The notes under the pieces were generated by a model, which made no database searches, was not told the origin of the DNA, and worked only from the letters and a program-made list of their open reading frames with translations. A stretch of DNA of 64,000 bases, taken from the NCBI GenBank assembly GCA_019775845.1, contig JADQAV010000019.1, positions 124,001 through 188,000 of the forward strand, given 5' to 3'. This stretch comes from Myrmaecium sp. VS I D KN 1 (lineage: Eukaryota; Ascomycota; Dothideomycetes; Valsariales; Valsariaceae). Positions within the stretch are counted from its first letter, which is position 1. The number at the start of each line of letters is the position of its first letter. The translations under genes were made by a program, and so were the position numbers. This document shows, piece by piece, positions 1 to 9,334 of the stretch.

Positions 1-501
1 CGCAGCGTGGCGACCGCGCATCCGATTGTAGCCAGCTCTCTCCTCTTCACCGTCACCATCATCACCGCCTCCAACTCCTTCGACAGCACGCCCCTTCTTC
101 AATAACCACCAGCCTCTCGACACCGGTTCGCAATGCGGCTTCCGTGAACCGCATCCTCACCCGTCTTTTTTTCCCGCCCACTCACTTCTCCCGCCCGTCA
201 CACCTATCATACCTAAGCTACCTTCATCTCAATCGCCCGTCACCTCACCTCGTCAACCCGGACCACCATTCTTTTTTCTCCGACAATCCTACGAACCTAC
301 CTACCTATCCACGCCGCCGCCCTGTCACGTCCGACCACGCACCCCTGTATACACACCGACCTATAATCCTTTCCGCGCCCCTGGAAGCGTTGTACCTGCA
401 GCCCCTTCCTGGTCGTGCATATACGATATACCCTTTTCCGCCTTTCTTGTTCCTTTTCCTTTTCTTCTTCTCTCCGTACAACCACATCAACACCATACGC
501 C
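1..501 (+). promoter_or_regulatory. Upstream region of the TRK transporter gene
   Basis: No coding sequence is supported here. The stretch is C- and T-rich, with long pyrimidine tracts near 165-190 and 430-475, as is common just upstream of transcription starts in filamentous fungi. Short open frames exist but look like chance readings of this pyrimidine-rich DNA. It probably holds the promoter and 5' UTR of the potassium transporter that starts at 502. Confidence 0.5.
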
Positions 502-3232
502 ATGTTCGGTCCGTGGATTGCGACGTGGGCCTGGATCAAGCGGAGCATCCCGCGCAAGTTCCATTTCCCGCGGCGGAGGTTTAATTTCATCACGCTGCAT
601 TGTATGTTGGGCCCCGTCCGTTGCGCGGGTGTCGCACGACTTTAGCACCGGCGCTGACTGCTGTCTTCGTCCAGATATCTACATGATCAGCATGACGATC
701 ATCGGTTCAATCCTGCTGTACGCCGCCGGCGGGCTGCGCTACATCGACGCCCTCTTCTTCGCCAGCGGCAGCGTGACGCAGAGCGGGCTCAACACGGTCG
801 ACGTCAACAAGCTCAAGCTGTACCAGCAGGTCATCCTGATGATGATCACCTGCATGTGCACCCCGATCTTCATCAACACCTTCGTCGTCTTCGTCCGGCT
901 GTACTGGTTCGAGAAGCGGTTCCAGCACGTCGTGCGCGAGGCTCGCAACCTGCGGAAGACCAAGAGCCGCTCCATCTCGCGCAGCCAGGCGAAGGAGGAC
1001 CGCGACATGGATCGGGAGGAGCGCGGCGTCGCCGGTCGGGAGATCCGGGTGCTGCGGGCGGAGAACGGCCACGCGCACGGTCGGCCGCTGCCGAACGCGA
1101 CGGATATCCCGAGTCATGCGGATGGCACGGAGGAGAAGAGGATGAGCTCGGAGAATTCGGCGTCGCCGAGCGAGGCCGATGAGCATCAGGAAGGCGAGGC
1201 TAAGAGCGAGCTGGTCAGCGAGTATCCGTCTTTCCGCCGAGACATCATGTTCGCGGACGAAGTGGGCGATGCGCCGGTGCGGCTCCCGGAGCGCAGGACG
1301 ACCGATCAGCACATTGCGTTTGTGCAGAATCAGCGAAATCCGAAGGACAAGGGTACCTTTCGCATCCCCGGGCCGCGCGACTATGACCGTGGTGAAGTGC
1401 CTCGGCGGCTGGAGGAAGGTGAAGAATTGAACCGTGTGATCTCCGGGGACGGACCTGCAGAGTCAGAGGCGGGAGCCGGACGAGGCCATCGTGGAAGTAT
1501 GGAGGAGCCTATGGAGGAAATGAATGCGGATGACCATCCGGTGAAGCACAGCATCACCTTCGACGAGCCCGATCACCCTCGCATGCGAAACAGGATCTCG
1601 TCCGCCTTCACGCTCCACCGGAAGAATAGCGAGGACAACGAACGCATGACATTGCGCCAGCGCGCCCGCACGAAGACGCTGGCTAGCTTCATGACCGCGC
1701 GCAGCCAGGAGCGCGACCCGATGCCCTACCTTAGCTGGCAGCCTACCATCGGCCGCAACTCGGCCTTCATCGATCTCTCGGAGGAGCAGCGGGAGGAGCT
1801 TGGAGGGATCGAGTACCGTGCGTTGAAGACGCTCGCTTTCATCCTCGTCCTTTACTACGTCGGCTTCCACCTGTTTGGCATGCTGTGCCTGTTGCCCTGG
1901 GTCGTGCGGGACAAGCGCTACAGCGACATCGTCCAGTCGGACGGGGTGAGCTCGGTGTGGTGGGGGTTCTTCACGCCCGCGTCCATGTTCAACGATCTCG
2001 GCTTCACGCTCACGCCGGACTCGATGATCTCCTTCCAGCGCGCGGTCTTTCCCCTGCTCATCGGCGCGTTCCTGATCATCATCGGCAACACAGGCTTCCC
2101 GTGCATGCTCCGCTTCATCATCTGGTTCACGGAGAAGTTTGTTCCGGTGGGCAGCGGGCTGTGGGAGGAGCTGCGGTTTCTCCTCGATCATCCCAGACGA
2201 TGCTTCACCCTGCTGTTCCCCGGCGATGCGACGTGGTGGCTGTTCTGGGTGCTGGTTCTTTTGAACGTGACGGATCTGGTGTTTTTTATTATCCTCGACC
2301 TGAAGGATTCCACCGTCACCGACATGCCGGCGGGCATCCGGGTCCTAGTCGGTTTCTTCCAAGCCGCCTCGACTCGCACGGCCGGCTTTGCGGCGGTCAA
2401 TCTAGCGGACCTCCACCCAGCGACGCAGGTGTCCTACATGATCATGATGTACATCTCCGTCTTCCCCGTCGCCATCTCCCTGCGTCGGACGAACGTCTAC
2501 GAAGAGCGATCGCTGGGCGTCTACGCCGACGACGACGACGAGGAAAACAACCACAGCTACGTGGGCACGCACTTGCGTCGGCAACTCTCCTTCGACCTGT
2601 GGTACGTCTTCCTCGGCTTCTTCCTCATCTCCATCATCGAGGGCGGGCGGCTGCAGGACTCGAACGAGGACAGCTTCACCCTCTTCGCCGTGCTCTTCGA
2701 GATCGTCTCCGCGTACGGCACCGTCGGCCTCTCCCTCGGCTACCCGGGCATCAACGCCTCCTTCTCGGCGGAATTCTCCACCCTCTCCAAACTCATCGTC
2801 ATCGCCATGCAGCTCCGCGGCCGCCACCGCGGCCTCCCCTACGCCCTCGACCGCGCCATCCTCCTCCCGTCCGAGTCCCTCCACAAGAAGGAGGAGGAGG
2901 ATGCGCTCCGCCGCACGAATCGTCGCTTGTCCACCGTATCGGAGGTCGATCCGGTGGAGTTGCTGCATCGGCAGCGCTCCCGCGAGACCTCCTCTGTGGG
3001 TGTGGGCGGCGATGGGCATGCGGGCTTGCCGCCTCGTGCGGAGACGTTCCGGCGGCCGAGTTTCCCGCCGCCTGGGGGAGTGGGATCGACGACGGATGTG
3101 CGGCTGGCGCAGCAGCATCATGGTACTGCTGGTGGTGGTGGTGCGGGTCGGAGGTTGAGTCGGGTGCTGTCGGGGTTTGCGAATGCGGGCCCGACTGGTG
3201 GTGGTGGGGGGGTTAAGGAGAGGAGGGCTTGA
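502..3232 (+). CDS. trk1: TRK-type high-affinity potassium transporter
   Basis: Two exons, 502-601 and 675-3232; the intron has a GTATGT donor and a CCAG acceptor. The product is 885 aa. Fungal TRK proteins are plasma-membrane K+ uptake systems built from four membrane-pore-membrane units. Visible signs are the first pore loop with TQSGLNT (about residues 67-73), a long charged cytoplasmic loop (about 130-420), a second pore near NDLGFTL (about 474), a third with TRTAGFA (about 600) and a fourth with YGTVGLS (about 714). The fungal signature LRGRHRGLP follows the last pore. The ATG at 502 gives the basic N-terminus ending FNFITLHY, which joins YMISMTIIG across the splice as in other fungal TRKs. 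The tail (about 745-885) is hydrophilic and becomes Gly-rich at the very end. Potassium specificity is inferred from the family. Confidence 0.95.
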
Positions 3233-4747
3233 GTGGGGTTGTGGTGTTTGGCTGGAAGGGTTTTTTTTTTCTACTGAGGTAGGGTGGTGGGTATGGGAAT
3301 GGGATGGTGTTTTTTCCTTGTGTCTTCTTCTTTTCTTTCTGGATTGAGTGGGCTCTCTGCTTGCTTTTTCTTATCATCCCTCTTCTTTTTGGGGGTCCTT
3401 TTGCTTTTTTTGAAACATGGCGTATAGACCGTCCCGATTTCCGAATTCGAGCGAGCAGAGGGAGGGTTTGGTTTTCTTCTTTATTTGATGAGTACGGTAG
3501 CCTGGCGAAAGGGGAAAGGCGAAAGGGGGACTTCTTCTTTTTCTTCTGTCTTTTACTCGATGAGAACAGCTGGGGTGGTTTCTTTTCTTCTGCTTCTTTT
3601 CACTTCTTACCTTTTTCATGACCCTTTCTTTCTTTCTTTCTTTTTTTTCGTGTTTAGATGTGTGACGGAGGTTTTCTTGTCTTCTTTTTCTTTTTCTTTG
3701 GTGGGGATAGAATTGTGAGCGACCTTTATGTTCATGCTTTCTTTGAATGTAGGGATGTTATCTGCTTTGAGCTTCAGTCTGAGTCTGAGTTTAAGTCTGA
3801 GCCTTCTTCTCTTCCAGCGATCGAGTGGGCATGGCATGGCACGGCATGGCATGATATGTGTAAGTGTGTATATCTGGGCGTGGTATTCTGCCTCTACCAT
3901 CATGACTATTATTATATGTAGATATGCATGTATAGGCATCTTAGCATCAGCATTCTGTTTGGTATCGTACGCTGGGGGTCGAACGTTTGTCAGGATCAAG
4001 ATAAGTTTTTCACTACTTCTCTTTGAAGGAGAAACGAGAATAGATATTCTTATCTGGTGTGGAGTACGTCTATCAGCCCAGCCAGCCTTGCGAGGATGTC
4101 TGGCCCCTGGTCAGGTACGGAGTAGGTACTACGGTACTCTGATAATTCACTCCGGTGCTACTTACTATATAGATATGGATATCTTATTTCCTCCCTCTCT
4201 TCCTCTTCGTCCTTCTTTCTATCTTTTTACGGTACTATCATCCGCTGATAAGTTACTCTACCCCCCTTCCCTCTCTGATGCTAGGAGTAGTGATGAGGTG
4301 TAGAAAGAGCGATGTAAAAATAAGGTCGGAGATAGCGCGGGGATGGCGTGGGAAGGAGCGGAGCGGTGCCGATGTCACTCGGCAAGGACGACCGAGTGAC
4401 TGCCTGACTAACCGACAGCGCAGGAGTACATACGACTGACACCAACACATCATCCCATCTCTCCACTACTACTACTATTGCTGCATCATCTCTCATAGTC
4501 CGTGGCGTGTTATCATTCTTCATCTCTTCTTCTTTCACATTTGCTTTCTTATGAACTATTCCTTTGGTGTACTCTCGCTTTGAGTTACCTCCGCCAACCT
4601 TCGAGAGACAGGACCCGTGCACCCCGGACCTGTTCGGAGCTTAGGGCGTTGGACATCAGCGTCACTCATTCACTTACTCAAAACTTCGCAGTGCAAGAAC
4701 AACAACACCACCACCACCGCACGTCGTCGTCTTCCTCCTCCGACGTG
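3233..4747. other. Intergenic region, no gene seen
   Basis: Holds the TRK 3' end and the promoter of the next gene. T-rich tracts dominate 3250-3700. A short GTCTGA-type repeat lies at about 3774-3802 and a GGCATGGCAC-type repeat at about 3829-3852. The motif TACGGAGTA occurs at 4116-4124. Short frames on both strands are low-complexity and lack recognisable domains. Confidence 0.5.
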
Positions 4748-6925
4748 ATGGGACCGCCTCAAGACGCGGACGACGCCGCCCACGAGCGCGCGCCGCTGCA
4801 GTACCACGACGACGCCACCAGCATCAGCTCAGACGAGACGATCATCTACACCGCACCCGGCCACGCCGGCACCACCGCCTCAACAGCTCATCTCATCCAC
4901 AACCACAACGCCGCCGGCACCACCGCCGACGAAAACGAAGACGACGACGAAGAAGGAAACCCCACCTCATCCCGCATCCTCCCGCACCTCCCCCGACCCC
5001 TCCGACGCGCCGCCCTCGCCATCGGCCGGTGGGCCCGCGGCCCGCGCCCGCCGCGGATCTGGCGGATCGAACCCTTCTGCCCGCGGGTCCAGGACGCGCC
5101 GGTCCGGCTGCTGGACTGGCTGTGCCCGCGGCGGAAGCAGAAGGTGTTGCTGCTGCTGGGGACGTGCGTGCTGTGGTTCGGGCTGTTCGCCCTCGTGCTG
5201 GGACGGTCGGCGTTCGCGGGCGATGTGCCGGGTTACGGGGCGCCGAAGCGGATGGGGTGTACGTCGCGGTTTTGGTATGGGTTTTCCTTTTTTTTTTATC
5301 TCTTCTGGGGATTGGTGCTGACTTTCTTTCTTTTTGTCTTCTTTGGTAATAGGCGGGATAAGAATGGTTGCGGTCTTGATGGGGATCTGTGTCGACCGTT
5401 CACTAACGTGACGGTGCCGTTCCGCTGTCCGGCTAACTGCAAGCGAGTTGAGGTGGTGAACCCGCATGCCGTGGGTGATCAGGAGGTCAACTACCAACCC
5501 CTCGTCATCGGCGGCGCGACCGAGGAGCATCCCAGCGTGGGTGACTCCATCTACCGCGGGGATTCCTTCATCTGCGGCGCCGGCATCCACGCGGGCTTCG
5601 TGAGCAACAAGCAGGGTGGCTGCGGCGTTCTCCGGCTCGTGGGCGAGCACACCGATTATCCTAGCACCAAGAGCCACGGGATCAAGAGCATCGGCTTCGA
5701 CTCGTACTTCCCCCTCTCCTTCACTTTCGTCGAGGGCACGCAGGCGCAGTGTCGCGACCTCCGCTGGCCCCTCTTCGCCGTCTCCCTCACCTTCACCGTC
5801 CTCGTCTCCCTCTTCACCACCTCCCCGGCCGTCTTCTTTCCGCTCGTCTTCGTCGGGGTCTACTTCCACGTCGCGCTCGCGTCCGACCCGCCCACCTTCT
5901 CGGACTACTACGCCATCGTCAGCACGGCGCTGGGCCGGTTCCTGCCGGCGGCCTTCTGCGCCTACGCCATCTACGTCACGGCCGTCCGGCGCACGCTCAC
6001 GGGCTTGCGGGCCCAGATCGAAAAGACGGTGCTCTGGCTGGGGGCGTGCTGGGTGGGCGCGTTCAACAACTACACGTTCGACAAGATCCCGATCCAGCGG
6101 CTGACGCCGCACGACATCCGCGCGCAGCCGGGCGCCGTGCCCGCCCTCATCATCATCGTCCTCGGCATCTTCCTCATCGCGCTGGGCCAGGCGTGGGCGC
6201 TGCGGGTCGAAGGCCGCTTCATCCGCTACCTGGCCATCTACGGGACGATGGGGGCGGGCCTGCTCGCCCTCGTCTGCGTGCCTGGCATGCACGTCCGCAT
6301 CCACCACTACATCCTCGCCCTGCTCCTCCTGCCGGGCACCAGCATGCAAACCCGCCCCTCCCTCCTCTACCAAGGCCTCCTCGTCGGCCTCTTCATCAAC
6401 GGCATCGCCCGCTGGGGGTTCGACAGCATCCTGCAAACCCCGCTGGAACTTCACGGCGACGCCCCCTGGGGCACGCCGCTGCCCCATCTCCCCCACCCCC
6501 CCATCATCCACCCGAACCTCGACCGCCCGGATCTCCCACCCAACATCACCTTCCTCTGGTCATACCCGCTGCCCCACGCCGCTGCGGACGGTCTCTCGAT
6601 CCTCGTCAATGACGTCGAGCGCTTTCGGGGGTATGCGGATCGGGGCCAGGATCGGTTCACGTGGGTGCGACGACATGAGGAGGATCATGTGCCGGAGTAT
6701 TTTCGCTTTGCGTATGTGAAGGGGCGGGCGACGTGGGATTATACGAAGGCGGGCGTTTGGGAGGGGGAGGGGGGGTGGAGGGAGCCGGGGAGAGGGCCGA
6801 GTTTGGTGGCGGATGGGGGGGATGGGGGGGAGGATGGGGGGGATACTGGGGAAGGGGCTGAGGGGGGAGAGGGTGGGGTGGTTGATGTAGAGGTGGTGGG
6901 GGAGGATAGAAAGAGGGTTGTTTGA
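4748..6925 (+). CDS. LCCL-domain multi-pass membrane protein
   Basis: Two exons, 4748-5274 and 5353-6925, product 699 aa. The first ~120 residues are acidic and disordered. A transmembrane segment follows (about 132-158), then a Cys-containing LCCL domain (about 165-305, with NGCGLDG, CPANC and FICGAGIHAG). After it come several membrane helices (about 314-385 and 402-540), a conserved soluble part and a Gly/Asp/Glu-rich tail. This matches fungal LCCL-domain proteins, whose function is not established; the LCCL domain would lie on the outer or luminal face. The ATG at 4748 was preferred over an in-frame upstream ATG (4502) because the intervening DNA looks like UTR. The intron (GTATGG...AATAG) is 78 nt, in frame and stop-free, so the reading frame runs straight through it. 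Splicing is inferred because it rebuilds the LCCL start (FW-RDKNGCGLDG). Confidence 0.88.
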   Translation: MGPPQDADDAAHERAPLQYHDDATSISSDETIIYTAPGHAGTTASTAHLIHNHNAAGTTADENEDDDEEGNPTSSRILPHLPRPLRRAALAIGRWARGPRPPRIWRIEPFCPRVQDAPVRLLDWLCPRRKQKVLLLLGTCVLWFGLFALVLGRSAFAGDVPGYGAPKRMGCTSRFWYGFSFFFYLFWGLVLTFFLFVFFGNRRDKNGCGLDGDLCRPFTNVTVPFRCPANCKRVEVVNPHAVGDQEVNYQPLVIGGATEEHPSVGDSIYRGDSFICGAGIHAGFVSNKQGGCGVLRLVGEHTDYPSTKSHGIKSIGFDSYFPLSFTFVEGTQAQCRDLRWPLFAVSLTFTVLVSLFTTSPAVFFPLVFVGVYFHVALASDPPTFSDYYAIVSTALGRFLPAAFCAYAIYVTAVRRTLTGLRAQIEKTVLWLGACWVGAFNNYTFDKIPIQRLTPHDIRAQPGAVPALIIIVLGIFLIALGQAWALRVEGRFIRYLAIYGTMGAGLLALVCVPGMHVRIHHYILALLLLPGTSMQTRPSLLYQGLLVGLFINGIARWGFDSILQTPLELHGDAPWGTPLPHLPHPPIIHPNLDRPDLPPNITFLWSYPLPHAAADGLSILVNDVERFRGYADRGQDRFTWVRRHEEDHVPEYFRFAYVKGRATWDYTKAGVWEGEGGWREPGRGPSLVADGGDGGEDGGDTGEGAEGGEGGVVDVEVVGEDRKRVV

Positions 6926-7090
6926 AGGGTGAAGGGTTGAGGGGTGCATGAGGGTTGATTTTACCGTTTCTTTTGGGGAGTAGGGGTTTTCGAAGCATTT
7001 AGGAACGGAGCTTGGGGGGGCATTGTTTAAATCCCTCTTCTTCACGTCCATGGCGAGGTGTTTCTCTGCTTGTTCTTTGTTGATGGTGTG

Positions 7091-7119
7091 TTTTTTTTTT
7101 TTTTTTTTTTTTTTTTTTT
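7091..7119 (+). repeat. Poly-T run of 29
   Basis: An uninterrupted run of 29 thymines, 165 bases past the stop codon of the LCCL gene. Its length is probably only approximate because homopolymers of this size are poorly sequenced. Confidence 0.9.
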
Positions 7120-7483
7120 GGACATCGATGATCGACTAGGTACAAGTCACGTCGACCGGGGAGTCGTTGTATCTCTACCTTCCTTCATAGGGGGTTTTGG
7201 GGGTTTAGAATTCGGAGGGAGTGCGGTCTTCTCGCACGTTTTCGTCGTCGTTTTCGTCGTCGTTTTCGTCGTCGTCGTCGTTGTACTGCTCGCGCTCTTC
7301 TTCTTACGTGCTTCCTTGATTGCTTACTTTCTTTCCCTCGCGTGTCATGTGTAGAGTATATATCTGTATCTGTATCTGTATCTGCGTCCGTGTCTTCATC
7401 TGTCCCCGTCCCCGTCCGTATACCCACCCATCTCGTCATGCGTCTGCGTCCGTACACGCGTGGCAATACCTATATGCATATCA

Positions 7484-7563
7484 GGGGGGGGGGGGGGGGG
7501 GGGGGGGGGGGGGNNNNNNNNNNNNNNNNNNCCCCCCCCCCCCCCCCCCCCCCCACCCCCCCC
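7484..7563. repeat. Poly-G run, 18-N gap, poly-C run
   Basis: Thirty G (7484-7513) are followed by 18 N (7514-7531), 23 C (7532-7554), one A and eight C (7556-7563). The N block is an assembly gap. G and C runs on either side could pair as a hairpin, or could be two read ends that ran into one homopolymer from opposite sides and never truly met. Confidence 0.9.
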
Positions 7564-7911
7564 TATTGACGACGACGCTTCACGTTCCACGCATCAGGCT
7601 TCTATGGATATAGAGAGGGAGGGATACCTATAGAAGAGAGAGCATGTGTAAGCTGGTATTTCAGTCGAAACTAATTATATCTACGAACTCGGAACGGACG
7701 GACGGACGGATATAGGTACAGTAGAGTTAGGTGTCTCTAGGTACTCGTAATGTATGCCTGCCTGTTTATGTTATGTGGAGTGGAGCACCGTCACTCCCTC
7801 TCTCCCTCTCTCCTCCCTCTCTCTCCCTCTCTCCTCCCTCTCTCTCTCCCTCTCTCGAACGATTTATGAGGCGTGGATCGTGAAGCGTGAAGTGTGCTTG
7901 ATATCGCTGTT

Positions 7912-8395
7912 ACTTTTTACCTTTACCTTTACCTTTACCTTCGTCGCCCTCGTTCTTCATCGCCTTCGTTCGCCTTTATCACCTTTATCGTCCTCGTTCG
8001 CTCGCCTTTACTCGCCTTTATCCGCTCGCCTTTATTCGCCCTTATCACCCACGTTCGCTTTTATCGCCCTCGTTTATATTCGCCCTTATCGCCCTTATTC
8101 GCCCTTATTCACCTTAGTCGCCCTCGTCGTCCTCGTCGCCCTCGTCGTCCTCGTCGCCCTTGTCGCCCTCGTCGCTCTCATCGCCCTTATTATACTTATC
8201 GCTTTCGGAGTTAGAATAGACGGGATAGAATAGTATAAATTAGTTTATCGCCCTCGTCGCCTTTATTCGCCTTCGTTCGCTTACCTTTCTTCGCTCGCCT
8301 TCGTTCGCCTTCATTCGCCCTCGTTCGCTTTCGTCGCCTATATTCGCCCTCGTTCGCTCGCCTTCGTTCGCTCGCCTTCGCTCGCCTGGAGGGAG
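7912..8395. repeat. Degenerate TTTACC / TTCGCC minisatellite
   Basis: Starts with about five TTTACC-like units (to about 7940) and continues as degenerate 5-7-base units around TCGCC, TTCGCC and CTCGTCGCC up to about 8395. A non-repeat spacer lies near 8185-8245. Both strands stay open across much of it, giving Arg/Ala/Glu-rich frames on minus and Pro/Leu/Val-rich frames on plus. Those frames are by-products of the repeat. Confidence 0.85.
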
Positions 8396-8806
8396 CGGGT
8401 CTTTGCCTGTGATGTTGAGGGCTTGGATGGGTGGTGTTTTTTCTTTCTTTCTTTTTTTGGAGGGGGAATGGGGGGGGATTGGGGGAGAGGGGGGATGGGA
8501 AGTGTGGAAGGGTAAAGTGTGGAGGGGAGAGTATGGAATACACAAGCGTGGCCTTCGGAAACGAGGGAAGTGTGCGGAAGGTGTGAGTGAAGGGGGGGAG
8601 AAAGGAGAAAGGAGAGTATGACGATAGAAGATAGGAAGGAAGAAAGGAACAAAAGAAGTACACGTCGTATGTAGATCCCTAGTCCAGTCAATACATCCCA
8701 CTGACTACCCTCCCTCCATTTACCTACAATCCACCGTCGAGGTAGGAGTAATGTACCTAAGTAACTAAGTATGCAGACGAATCCACCACCGTCCAGAAGC
8801 TCTAGT

Positions 8807-8883
8807 GGACGAGGGACGAGGGACGAAGGACGAAGGACGGGGGACGAAGGACGGGGGACGAAGGACGAAGGACGGGGGACGCA
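8807..8883. repeat. Heptamer tandem array GGACGNN x 11
   Basis: Eleven exactly phased 7-base units, GGACGAG, GGACGAA, GGACGGG or GGACGCA, without an indel. Only the last two positions of the unit vary. Confidence 0.9.
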
Positions 8884-9112
8884 GAACAGCGGACGTGAGG
8901 ACGCAAACCCCGAAAAAGAAAGGGTATACATAATATTTTCTCTCTCCCTCTGTCTGTCTGTCTGATACATAAGGAGAAAAAAGCAAGAAGCGCAAAAAAA
9001 AAAGAGAAACCAAAATGTCGCAACCGCCATATCGAAAGAAGAAATCACGCACAAACACACACTTCACGTTTTCCAACCCTGACCGGCTGACCGACCCAGC
9101 GGACATGTATCC

Positions 9113-9155
9113 ACGCGACGCTACGCGACGCTACGCGACGCTACGCTACGCACGC
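9113..9155. repeat. Decamer tandem repeat ACGCGACGCT
   Basis: Three exact copies of ACGCGACGCT followed by a decaying ACGCTACGCACGC end, in the 3' flank of the DUF1996 gene. Confidence 0.85.
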
Positions 9156-9334
9156 AAGAAGGACGATCTAACCCACGCCACGCCAGACCACAGCAACAGA
9201 AGGCTTCACAAAGAGAAAGAGAAAAGCAAGATCAAATCAATCAGGACGAAGAAGTCCGAAGTGAAGTGAAGAAGAGATCAGGAATCGGAAAAATCCAACC
9301 CGCATCAGACACCGGCAAGACACGCCCTTCCCAC

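Larger units (their letters stand above)
6926..9334. other. Intergenic low-complexity region with assembly gap
   Basis: The 3' ends of the LCCL gene (plus) and the DUF1996 gene (minus) face each other across this stretch. It holds a 29-T run, a G-run/N-gap/C-run, CT-rich arrays near 7795-7855 and several tandem repeats listed separately. Long frames on both strands come from these repeats (repeated RRANEGE or RPSSFVP units) and are not counted as genes. Confidence 0.6.

Noticed and set aside
1885-3216. 443-codon plus-strand frame overlapping the TRK gene
   Set aside because: It is an alternative frame of the TRK exon; the TRK frame carries all family motifs.
4967-6511. 514-codon minus-strand frame
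   Set aside because: Antisense shadow of the LCCL gene; its sequence is Glu/Arg/Asp-rich low complexity without motifs.
7912-8395. Possible CRISPR-like array
   Set aside because: Units are 5-7 bases and degenerate, with no spacers; the organism is a eukaryote.
8211-9060. Long minus-strand frames with RRANEGE and RPSSFVP repeats
   Set aside because: By-products of the minisatellites at 7912-8395 and 8807-8883.
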